This document shows positions 1-7,144 of a stretch of DNA of 33,713 bases, piece by piece. The position numbers and the translations under genes are program-made. Within the stretch, counting starts at the first letter, position 1. Every line of letters starts with the position of its first letter. This DNA comes from a bacterium. Lineage in GTDB: Bacteria > Actinomycetota > Acidimicrobiia > Spongiisociales > ZC4RG35. Location: the NCBI GenBank assembly GCA_028823995.1, contig JAPPFD010000019.1:1-33713 (forward strand), written 5' to 3'. The notes beneath the pieces were generated by a model that saw only the letters and a list, made by a program, of their open reading frames with translations, was not told the DNA's origin and ran no database searches.

Positions 1-66
1 CAATTCAAATATGTCGACTCCGGAAAAGTGGGGGCGCACCTCGCTCTCCGATAAAGGCGGGGCGGT

Positions 67-485
67 TCAGAGTTTGCTCATAGTGGAGTCTGAGAGAGTT
101 TGGCCGGTTGCCGATGGGAAGACGAGGTCGTTGCCGTCGGAGAATTCGCGTGCTTTCGAGGACGGCAAGCGCGTCGGTGCTTAGTGGAACCCGGTGCGGT
201 TGGCCGACCTTGGTCCGCTGGCCCGGGATGGTCTATGTCGCGGAGTCGAGGTCGATCTCGTCCCACGTTGCCAGCCTGGCCTCGCTGCTTTGCACGGGCG
301 CACAGGGTGAGGAACTCGAAACAGTACACGGTGGCTGCCCAGGCGCCGGTGGGGCGAATGGTGGCTAATGCCTCGGATACTTGGCTGTGTGGCACGGATC
401 GCATGTGTTGGGGGTGGGCGCTGTTCCTGCCTAGGGCGGCTGTGATCGTGGCGGTGGGGTCGTCTGTGCGGTGCTTCCTCTGCTT
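67..485 (-). pseudogene. Decayed tyrosine-type integrase fragment
   Basis: Read on the minus strand in shifting frames, this stretch matches the catalytic domain of the intact integrase at 7145-8302. One frame reads DDPT...ALGRNS, then HSQVSEALATI, corresponding to DNPAD...ALGRNS and HTQVRDAIATV in the intact copy. After a frameshift near position 285 it reads ATWDEIDLDSAT, a stop, then RTKVGQPHRVPLS, corresponding to ATWEEID and RTKTGRPHRVPLS. A further shift gives DGNDLVFPSATG. At least two frameshifts and one nonsense codon make it nonfunctional. The Arm domain is absent, and the C-terminal HxxR/Tyr part is unrecognisable or lies beyond the left edge. It marks an older integration event in the same island. 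The alignment was made by eye. Confidence 0.75.
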
Positions 486-662
486 GGGTAGGAGCCGGTT
501 ACGGTTGCAGCTATTCTTCCGGGTCTGCGGGGTACCCTACCGCGTTGACCTTCACCTGCCACCAATGCCCATCAGTGATCCAGGTTTAACGCAATGTTTC
601 GTGCTTCGCGTGTGTTAGCGACCCCTTTTAGGGGCGAAGGACCTGTAGAGGAGGAGAGTTTT

Positions 663-2117
663 GTGCTGATTGCTGGCGGGCGGGTTGCTGTTTTGGTGGT
701 GTTGGTGTTGGTTGTGGCGTGTGGAGACGGTGATGGCGTTCAGGGGGCTGCTCCTATTGTGACTGTTGGGGCCGGGGCGGATGAGCCGGTTACGATCACT
801 ATCGATAGTTGGAGAAACGATGACCTGGCTATTTGGAGTGATCAGATCATCCCGGTGTTCGAAGCAGAGTTCCCCCACATCGAGGTGGTTTTCAATCCGT
901 TCCCTCCAACCGAATACGATGCTGCCTTGGCTGGTCGGCTGGAGGAAGGCACGGGCGGGGATCTGATCACATGCCGTCCCTTCGATGTTTCTCTGGTGCT
1001 CTTTGAGAAGGGCCACTTGGCTCCGTTGAACGATCTGCCGGGGATCGAGTCTTTCAGTTCCGTGGCTCAAAGCGCCTGGATCACCGATGACGGATCAACC
1101 CCGTTCTGCGTACCGATGGCATCGGTTATACACGGTTTCATCTACAACGTCGAAGCGTTCGACGAGCTTGGTCTCTCGGTTCCTCAAACCGAAGACGAGT
1201 TCTTCGAGGTGCTGGATGCAATCGCGACGGACGGTTCCTATGTGCCGCTGGGGATGGGAACTGCCGATCTTTGGGAAGCCGCCACCATGGGATTCCAGAA
1301 CATCGGCCCCAACTATTGGGATGGCGAGGCGGGTCGGATGGCCCTGATCGATGGGTCCGCCAAACTTACCGATCAGCCCTATGTGAACACCCTGGTCTCC
1401 CTGGCCCGTTGGTCCGAGTACCTGCCGCCCGGCGCTTCCGCAGTTACCTATGTGGATGCCCAACACCTTTTCACGGTTGGTCAGGCCGCCATCTACCCGG
1501 CCGGCTCCTGGGAGATAGCCGGCTTCAACGCCAACGCGGACTTCGAGTACAGTGCGTTCCGGCCTCCGGTTCCGGCTGGGCAGGACACCTGTTACATAAG
1601 CGACCACACCGACATAGCACTGGGTATGAACGCTGCCACGGCCAACACCGACGCAGCCCAGACCTTCCTGTCATGGGTGGCGTCCCCGATCTTTGCAGGC
1701 CTCTATACCAACGCTCTGCCCGGTTTCTTCACCCTGCAGGACACCCCTGTCAAGTTGAACGATCCCGTAGCTCAGAAGTTCATATCCTGGCGGAACGAAT
1801 GCGAATCGACGATACGCAACTCGTACCAGATACTGTCCCGCGGGGAACCCAACCTAGAAGAAGAACTCTGGGCCACCAGCGCAGGGGTTCTAAACGGAAC
1901 CATCACCCCCGAAGAAGCCACCCAACGGCTCCAAAAAGGACTGGACACGTGGTACACCCCGGCCGCTTTTTCACAATCTGGGGTGAGGGGGCGGCTCAAC
2001 GCCTTTCGGGGAGCGGTCAGAAACAAGAGGTTCGGTGGTTCCCATCTTTACAATCCAAACAACGCCCTCGCTGAAGCGTTCGTAAACCGTTCGCAGAAAC
2101 GTTCGCAGCGTTCGTGA
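663..2117 (+). CDS. Extracellular solute-binding lipoprotein (ABC sugar-type, family 1)
   Basis: This 484-residue protein looks like the periplasmic/lipoprotein component of a carbohydrate-type ABC importer. The GTG at 663 is chosen because an AGGAGGAG ribosome site ends about 5 nt upstream and the product then begins with a lipoprotein signal (hydrophobic VAVLVVLVLVVAC, lipobox Cys about residue 20). Family features are the N-terminal VTITIDSWRNDD strand, the PHIEVVFNPFPPTEYDAAL segment, GTGGDLITC, and a late GQAAIYPAGSWEIAGF segment typical of family-1 binding proteins. No permease or ATPase gene is nearby, so it is an orphan here. The last ~45 residues, after GLDTWYTP, are basic and unlike the usual family end, and they run into a GTTCG-repeat tract. 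The substrate cannot be told. Confidence 0.8.
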   Translation: MLIAGGRVAVLVVLVLVVACGDGDGVQGAAPIVTVGAGADEPVTITIDSWRNDDLAIWSDQIIPVFEAEFPHIEVVFNPFPPTEYDAALAGRLEEGTGGDLITCRPFDVSLVLFEKGHLAPLNDLPGIESFSSVAQSAWITDDGSTPFCVPMASVIHGFIYNVEAFDELGLSVPQTEDEFFEVLDAIATDGSYVPLGMGTADLWEAATMGFQNIGPNYWDGEAGRMALIDGSAKLTDQPYVNTLVSLARWSEYLPPGASAVTYVDAQHLFTVGQAAIYPAGSWEIAGFNANADFEYSAFRPPVPAGQDTCYISDHTDIALGMNAATANTDAAQTFLSWVASPIFAGLYTNALPGFFTLQDTPVKLNDPVAQKFISWRNECESTIRNSYQILSRGEPNLEEELWATSAGVLNGTITPEEATQRLQKGLDTWYTPAAFSQSGVRGRLNAFRGAVRNKRFGGSHLYNPNNALAEAFVNRSQKRSQRS

Positions 2118-2183
2118 AGCGTTCGTTTACTGTCTGACCTGGGGAAACACCGCCTCGAAGTGGCAGGCGTTCGCAGCCGTTCG
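2078..2183. repeat. Phased GTTCG pentamer cluster
   Basis: GTTCG occurs at 2078, 2089, 2101, 2110, 2121, 2169 and 2179. The first five copies are 9-12 bp apart, roughly one helical turn. The cluster covers the 3' end of the solute-binding gene and the start of the following gene-free stretch. It may be a protein-binding array or just local sequence drift. Confidence 0.4.
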
Positions 2184-2538
2184 CCACGCCGTTTGTTTGG
2201 TAAGAGCCCGGTTCGGGTACTCGCCGACGTTTCGCTAGGAGCCCCCGAACTGGCCTTCAATCCGGCCTGTTCCGTTCCGGGTTGGCTGGTGGTTGCCCAC
2301 GTGTTTTTGGTTGTGGGCAGGCTTTAGTGCAAACGTGTGGTCGAGTTACGCCCACGAAAAACGGTTTTCGCCGCCGGTGTTTCGCAGGGCCATGTCGGCC
2401 TCCCGAAGCGGCAGTAATTGGGGGATCTTCGGGGTTCGCCTTGGTTAGGTCTCTTGTCTCTCCGGGTTCTTGGTGCTCTGTTCTGTTCTCTTCTTCGTTT
2501 CTTTTGCAGTGCTTGTTCCGTCTGTGGAGGATCGGTTG
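2184..2538. other. Gene-free stretch inside the island
   Basis: No convincing coding frame or RNA is visible. Short open frames here lack ribosome sites and have low-complexity Ser/Arg/Cys composition. The DNA is T-rich on the plus strand (runs such as TTCTCTTCTTCG), unlike the flanking genes. Confidence 0.4.
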
Positions 2539-2602
2539 GTTACCGGTTTTTCGTTCGTGCCGGTCGGGGGGTGGGTGTTAGGCTGGGGGTGGCGCCGGTA
2601 AC
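2539..2602. promoter_or_regulatory. Inverted repeat upstream of AbiE-like pair
   Basis: GTTACCGG at 2539-2546 is matched by its exact reverse complement CCGGTAAC at 2595-2602, 36 bp before the abiEi-like start. AbiEi antitoxins are known to repress their own promoter through inverted repeats, so this is a candidate operator. The arms are short, so chance is possible. Confidence 0.3.
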
Positions 2603-2638
2603 GTAGTGATCCTGGGAAGGTGCTGAGAGATCTTCGAT

Positions 2639-3277
2639 TTGTTTCAAGACCGGTTGCGGCGGTTGTATGGCTCGGCGCCGCATCGTATTAGTCATCTCAC
2701 TGCGATGGAGTTGGCCCCTGTTGCGATAGAGACCGGGGTTGTGGTGCATGCGTCGGGCCCGCCGGTCGATGACGCGGTTGCTGAGGGTTTGAGGGTCAGG
2801 TCCCATGAGGAGTCAGACGGCACTCTGACGGTTGGTGCTGTGCCTTGGGAACGGACGACTTGGATATCACAGCCGGAGCGGGCATTGCTGGAGTGTCTCA
2901 AAGCGGAGGATCATGTTCCGGACGGTGAGGTGGCGGCTGCCCGCGTGTTGTATGGCGGTCGGGTGGTCTCCCCTGGGGTCGTGGTGACGTTGGCTGAGCG
3001 GCTGGGGTGGGACCAGCCGTTGCGACGTTTAGCCTCGATTGCCACTCGCATGAACAACTGCCGCGGGGTGTTTCGGTACATGCCCGACGGGTTCTTGCCG
3101 GACAGCCAACGAGACCTGTTGGAGGTTCCCGCTGTGAGTCCGGACACCGAGTGGATTTGTGTCATTTCTTCTCGGCACCCGGAGCCGGATGGGCAGCCTG
3201 CGTTCCGAGACGAGAAGTATCGAGTGGTTTGGTGTTGGGAACATCCTTATGAGTTCTTGGAGGACCTTCTGCGTTGA
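2639..3277 (+). CDS. AbiEi-like antitoxin / regulator of type IV TA pair
   Basis: This 212-aa protein lies immediately before an AbiEii-type nucleotidyltransferase toxin and is probably its cognate AbiEi-type antitoxin. The motif ISQPERALLECL (about residues 76-87) matches the vSxPERAllD signature in the C-terminal domain of AbiEi/transcriptional-regulator antitoxins. The TTG at 2639 is the first usable start after an in-frame TGA at 2624; no strong ribosome site is seen, so the start is uncertain. There is little room for the N-terminal winged-helix domain that most AbiEi proteins carry, so it may be N-terminally truncated or a short form. Its stop overlaps the toxin start (TTGA), which implies translational coupling. 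Identification rests on one motif plus context. Confidence 0.6.
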   Translation: MFQDRLRRLYGSAPHRISHLTAMELAPVAIETGVVVHASGPPVDDAVAEGLRVRSHEESDGTLTVGAVPWERTTWISQPERALLECLKAEDHVPDGEVAAARVLYGGRVVSPGVVVTLAERLGWDQPLRRLASIATRMNNCRGVFRYMPDGFLPDSQRDLLEVPAVSPDTEWICVISSRHPEPDGQPAFRDEKYRVVWCWEHPYEFLEDLLR

Positions 3278-4119
3278 ATCATCGGCGAGTTCCCCGTGCT
3301 GCGGCTCGGGATCGTGTCCAGCATCATGTTGTGGCGGCTCTGGCTCAAGTTGAGGATCCTCGGCTGGTGTTCAAGGGTGGAACGATGCTGAGAGTGTGCG
3401 GTCTGCCCAACTATCGGTACTCGGAAGATCTCGATTTCGATTGGATCAGTTCACCGGCTGGGTTCCACAGCGTTTTGGCCGATGCCCTGTACAAGGCTGT
3501 TTGGAGCAGCGGCGCGGATCTTGAGATGTCCTTCGGTCGAGGCCCGAATCCTCGGATCTTGTGGTGTGCCGAAGGACACCGGGGGGAGATAAACGCCGAG
3601 GCGACGTTTCTGTCAAGGCATTACGTTCCGTATCGCACTTGGCCTATCCGCGCTAATCATCCTGACATACCTCCCTGCCCGCCGATCCGCGGTTACGAAC
3701 TGGTGTCGGTGATGGCTGACAAACTCAGTGCCATTTCCCGACGGGCCGCTCCTCGGGACTTCTACGACCTCAACTGTCTCCTGTTGGCCGGGGTGGACAT
3801 ACACGCCGGCTGGGCGCTTTACGAAGCCCACCATCAGCATTCCGAGATTCAATACGGCTGGCGGCCGCATCCCAGCGATATCAGGGCTTCTTATCTCGGA
3901 CGTCGGGCTCGGCTGTTCTCCCGTTGGGACGACCTGGTCCAAGAAGGTCGCCTCCCGGCTTACCCTGTACACGAAGCATTCAACAATGTAGATGGCGCGG
4001 TCCGGGCAGCTCTTGATCAGTGGAAACAGCGTCTGCCCCCTGGAGAGCTGCACCGTCTCAAACAAGAACACATTCGCCAGCGCAGCGGCGGCGGTGGGTC
4101 ACTCGACATCGGACTCTGA
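3274..4119 (+). CDS. AbiEii/AbiGii-type nucleotidyltransferase toxin
   Basis: This 281-aa protein belongs to the DUF1814/AbiEii nucleotidyltransferase-like family, the toxin part of type IV abortive-infection toxin-antitoxin systems. Visible motifs are FKGGTMLR (residues 33-40), the catalytic-type SEDLDF (50-55, with Asp52 and Asp54), and further on the family's DKLSAISRR...RDFYDLNCLL block. Such toxins act as GTP- or tRNA-directed nucleotidyltransferases that halt growth during phage infection. The TTG start overlaps the antitoxin stop by 4 nt, the normal AbiE operon layout. The frame is intact, full length, and keeps its key acidic residues, so it is probably active. The C-terminus ends in a Gly-rich tail. 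Confidence 0.85.
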   Translation: MNHRRVPRAAARDRVQHHVVAALAQVEDPRLVFKGGTMLRVCGLPNYRYSEDLDFDWISSPAGFHSVLADALYKAVWSSGADLEMSFGRGPNPRILWCAEGHRGEINAEATFLSRHYVPYRTWPIRANHPDIPPCPPIRGYELVSVMADKLSAISRRAAPRDFYDLNCLLLAGVDIHAGWALYEAHHQHSEIQYGWRPHPSDIRASYLGRRARLFSRWDDLVQEGRLPAYPVHEAFNNVDGAVRAALDQWKQRLPPGELHRLKQEHIRQRSGGGGSLDIGL

Positions 4120-4141
4120 AAGACTCCTGTCCCACAAGGGG

Positions 4142-4156
4142 TGATGGCGATCAGCG
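4142..4156 (+). repeat. 15-bp repeat, copy 1
   Basis: TGATGGCGATCAGCG occurs here, just after the AbiEii-like gene, and again at 6793-6807. Both copies are in non-coding island DNA. It may be a relic of a duplicated or mobile sequence, or a protein-binding site. Confidence 0.4.
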
Positions 4157-4221
4157 AGAGTTGCCAGAGTCCCCCGAGTCGATCACCGAAAGTAACCACC
4201 CCTGAGGGTGGTGTTTTAGAT

Positions 4222-4592
4222 GCTAGCGGGTCTCCGTTTGCGGAGGAAGAGAGGCCGGTTCGCCTCTGGTTTTAGCGGGCAGCTGTCCCAAGAAGGGGAG
4301 AGAGTTGGGATCTGGAAACCCGGGACCTGACATTTTGTGAGGGTTCGAGGTGCGTAGCGGTAACCGATCCCATACGGGTGGGAGGTTACCCCGACAGGCG
4401 GGAGCAGAGCACCGAACTGGGCAAAATTCTTCGCCGGGTGATGACCCTAGGAGAAAGGAGAGGGGGCTCTTCACACTGAAAAACGTTTTCTGGACGGGCC
4501 ATGTCCCGGAGCCAAACTCCCACGGTGGAGACTCCTCTCCGCACACCTCAGGATCCCTTTAGCGGTTCTGGTCCCGGGTTTGCGATCCGGAC
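4222..4592. ncRNA. Candidate structured non-coding RNA region
   Basis: This gene-free stretch contains closely spaced hairpins. One is CTCCG/CGGAG with a TTTG loop (4232-4245). A second is AGAGGC/GCCTCT (4250-4267). A third is TCCCAA/TTGGGA (4286-4310). A long stem of GGTAACC/GGTTACC enclosing TCCCA/TGGGA spans 4359-4390, 12 bp with a 2-nt GA bulge. A bulged GGTCC/GGACC stem lies near 4567-4591. The motif TAGCGG recurs between hairpins (near 4224, 4273, 4355 and 4560). I could not match it to RNase P RNA, tmRNA, SRP RNA, 6S RNA, a group I or II intron core, or a known riboswitch. Strand and boundaries are uncertain, and it could be a decayed element rather than an expressed RNA. Confidence 0.35.
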
Positions 4593-4610
4593 CGTTCCTC
4601 CCATCTCCGC

Positions 4611-4820
4611 TCAGTCAGCCGCGCACCGTGAATCTCCGACCCTGGCGTCGTTCGTTGGGAGGTCCCTTTTGGGCTGCTGGTATGGTTCAGAGTCCGGGAG
4701 GTCGGTTCCGGCGCGAACGTTGTGTGCCTGCCAGCCCACCAATGCTATCCAAAGCCGCTCGCACGCATACGAACAGTAAACCAGTTGCGAACTCGGGAGA
4801 CGTCGGCCGCACCAACACAT
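4611..4820 (-). CDS. Possible small zinc-ribbon protein (or relic)
   Basis: A 69-aa minus-strand frame begins MCWCGRRLPSS and contains CxCG, then YCSYACERLW. The pattern CxCGxxL-x6-YCSxxCxxxW resembles short zinc-binding knuckles common at protein termini in actinobacteria. The frame stays open upstream to 5072, and no ribosome site precedes the ATG. The remainder is not recognisable. It could be the remains of a longer gene. The Cys pattern is the only support. Confidence 0.3.
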   Translation of the reverse strand: MCWCGRRLPSSQLVYCSYACERLWIALVGWQAHNVRAGTDLPDSEPYQQPKRDLPTNDARVGDSRCAAD

Positions 4821-4997
4821 CTTTGGGTGAAGGCTAGCAATCACCGTGGAGTTGCTACTTGGAAGAATCCATGTTTCGAGTCTGCGGTCTTCCTGCCGCT
4901 CCTCCCCTTGAAACAGGAAACCCGCCCCTACGGAGTTCTTTCTATCGAGGTAGGCTCGTTTGTTGAGGATTCGACGCCGATGTGGGGGTGTTGGCGA

Positions 4998-5309
4998 TGA
5001 GAAACAGGAAAGCGAATTGTCGGGGTACTGATGGTCGCGCTGTTGGCAGCGTCCACGGTCGTGCCGCCACACAGCAGACCCCGGAGAGGAACTTTAAAGT
5101 GATCGTGAGGGACGACTTTATCGGCCCTCCTATCCTGTTTCCCTATGAGGGGTCCCTCGGCGGTGTTACCTACATGGTTTCACCGGACGGGGGAGGCAAC
5201 CGTTCTCTGGGCGGACTCTGAGGATGGTCTTGGCGAAGGGGTGACGGCTCTGTGGGACTGCGACCAGGTTGATAAGAAGGCCGCTCGCCGGTACCTTGAG
5301 GAAGCGTGA
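4998..5309 (+). pseudogene. Small frameshifted ORF upstream of nuclease gene
   Basis: From the ATG at 4998 one frame starts MRNRK. A neighbouring frame continues as a signal-like VGVLMVALLAASTVVPP. The first frame then reads FKVIVRDDFIGPPILF and on to MVSPDGGG before stopping. From about 5193 the third frame reads EATVLWADSEDGLGEGVTALW and ends in KKAARRYLEEA at the TGA 5307-5309. The pieces look protein-like but need frame changes to join, which suggests a decayed small secreted-protein gene. Alternatively, an intact 54-aa ORF from the ATG at 5145 is real. Its stop overlaps a GTG (5306) in frame with the next gene, hinting at coupling. No family was recognised. Confidence 0.35.
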
Positions 5310-5344
5310 GTGCCCGTCCCCTGAGGCGAGAGGAGGAGACGCAC

Positions 5345-6451
5345 ATGGTTGAAGAGCCCACATTGCTGGCCCATTTGGTGCCGAGGCTGACGCCCAGGGT
5401 GGAGGATGCAGCAACGGAGGTGCTTGCTTTCATCCTGAACAGGTCGGCGGCCTGTCGTGGTGGTTTGGACCGGCTGTTACATGCCGAAGATTTCAAGGTC
5501 GCGCCGATCAGCAGGGTGGAGACACAAGTGTCGGATGACGAGCGTTCCCGGCCTGACATGATCGGTTATGCCTGCGACGGCTGCAAACCGTTAGTGGTGG
5601 AGGCGAAGTTTTGGGCGCCTCTGCAGGAGGATCAAGCTGTTAGGTACTTGCGATTGCTTGATGGACCTGGAGTGCTGCTGTTCATCGCGCCGGCTAGCCG
5701 CATCGAAACCCTTTGGTGGGAGATCAGGCGCCAAATGGAATGCGGGGAGGACATAGCGGAGTCTGTGGATCGGTTGGAATGCCTCGAGTCTCCGGAGGGG
5801 ACCCGTAGAGCCAGGGTCGCTCACCGTGATTCGGATCGGCATTTGCTGTTGGTCAGCTGGACCGGCCTGCTGGACATTCTGGAGTGTGCCGATCCGGGAA
5901 TGGCAGCGGACATCCAACAACTTCGAGGCCTTGCCCAGCGTCAGGACGAGGAAGCTTTTCTTCCGATCCACCCGAACGAACTTGGACCAGATTTCCCGAG
6001 GCGCCTTCCGTGGTTATGGCGCTTGGTGGATGATGCGGTCTCTCGCGGGGTGGGGGAGAAGTGGATGAATACCGAAGGTTTGGCAGTCGGGCAATCAAGA
6101 GAACATTACGGGCGGTACTTTGCCATTAGCGACAAGCACGGGGTTATGGACGGGTTCTTGTTCCTGGGCGTCGTTTTTGATTTGTGGGCCACGGGCGATA
6201 CGCCTCTGTGGCTCCGGATCAAAAACAAAGTGCCACCCGGATTTAAACACCTGAAGAGCAAAATCTCTCCCTTGATGGAGGAAACGACGTGGCCCGACTA
6301 CTACGACATGCCCATTTATTTGAGGACCGGCGTCGAGTACGACCGGGTATTGGACGACGTCGTCCGCCAAATCAAAAAGGTCGCAGACATAGCGGTTTCC
6401 TCTACCCTTCTCCGGCGAAGCCCACAAAGTCGTGCGGCCGGGGGCGCGTAG
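5345..6451 (+). CDS. PD-(D/E)XK nuclease-superfamily protein
   Basis: This 368-aa protein carries a restriction-nuclease-like core: RPDMIGY with Asp71, then 14 residues on VVEAKFW with Glu86 and Lys88, i.e. the D...ExK catalytic triad. The N-terminal ~55 residues are helical (LVPRLTPRVEDAATEVLAFIL), and the C-terminal half is a separate, unrecognised domain with many aromatic residues. The ATG at 5345 is preceded by a perfect AGGAGGAG ribosome site 7 nt away, so I prefer it to the GTG at 5306. Proteins of this layout are often found in defence or mobile islands, which fits the AbiE pair and integrases around it. The target (phage DNA or other nucleic acid) is unknown. It is intact and looks functional. 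Confidence 0.7.
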   Translation: MVEEPTLLAHLVPRLTPRVEDAATEVLAFILNRSAACRGGLDRLLHAEDFKVAPISRVETQVSDDERSRPDMIGYACDGCKPLVVEAKFWAPLQEDQAVRYLRLLDGPGVLLFIAPASRIETLWWEIRRQMECGEDIAESVDRLECLESPEGTRRARVAHRDSDRHLLLVSWTGLLDILECADPGMAADIQQLRGLAQRQDEEAFLPIHPNELGPDFPRRLPWLWRLVDDAVSRGVGEKWMNTEGLAVGQSREHYGRYFAISDKHGVMDGFLFLGVVFDLWATGDTPLWLRIKNKVPPGFKHLKSKISPLMEETTWPDYYDMPIYLRTGVEYDRVLDDVVRQIKKVADIAVSSTLLRRSPQSRAAGGA

Positions 6452-7144
6452 CGGGGGTCAATGGTGGATATATTCCTTGGCGGGATCTCCGCCTGGGCGC
6501 CGGGATCCACCCGGTCGGTTCACCACCGGGCTCTAGTTCGATAAGGGCTGCGACCCCCGCCTCAAAGTTCTCGTATCAGTAGCTGTCGGAGACGCCGTAG
6601 CCGTATGTCCAGACCAGGCGTACCCGGCCGAAGGTGGTGCCCGAGATACCTTCCGGAGGGGACCCTGCCTTGGCGGCGTGGGTCCTCTGCACCCTGTGGC
6701 CGTGGGACCCTGTTTTCGAGGGTGGTGATCGGATGGCGGCAGAGGCCTCCCAGTTCTGCTCCGGCGACTGGATCACTCACAAGGTGAGAGGCTGATGGCG
6801 ATCAGCGGAAGTGGGAGTGGTCTTGGACGACCCAGGACACCCATACCACACCGTGGGAATACAAGGACAGCACGATTTGGGCACCAACCCAGACAGACTG
6901 CGGCAGCAGCCATCTGACAGACTGGCGTTCAAGAGCGACCGGCTGGGCGAGACGTGCCGACCCTGAATTCCTCGCGGCTAAAACGTCTCATCGGAAACCA
7001 TCCGGAGGAGTGACGGCTTGGGAGGAGTTCCCAACTCGGTTTGCCCCCGTGTAGAGAAAAAGCTCCCATTTCGATACCGGTGTAGAGGATAGTTCGTTTG
7101 CGATGGGTCTGTTGCTGGCCACCCGGGTAGTCCCGAGGTTGGGG
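6452..7144. other. Gene-free stretch with coding relics
   Basis: No intact gene is seen between the nuclease and integrase genes. A minus-strand frame (6576-6776) ends GTTFGRVRLVWTYGYGVSDSY and looks like the C-terminus of a lost protein, with a stop immediately before its only start. A plus-strand frame from 6788 to about 7053 is Trp-rich (KWEWSWTTQD, TGWARRADP) but has no start codon. TTGGGA/TCCCAA forms a small hairpin near 7018-7034, downstream of the integrase stop on the minus strand. Confidence 0.4.
6793..6807 (+). repeat. 15-bp repeat, copy 2
   Basis: This is an exact second copy of the TGATGGCGATCAGCG sequence found at 4142-4156, again in non-coding island DNA downstream of a gene. 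Confidence 0.4.

Noticed and set aside
4201..4220. AGGGTGGTG as part of a T-box antiterminator
   Set aside because: The rest of the T-box consensus, a specifier stem and a downstream aminoacyl-tRNA synthetase or amino-acid gene are all missing.
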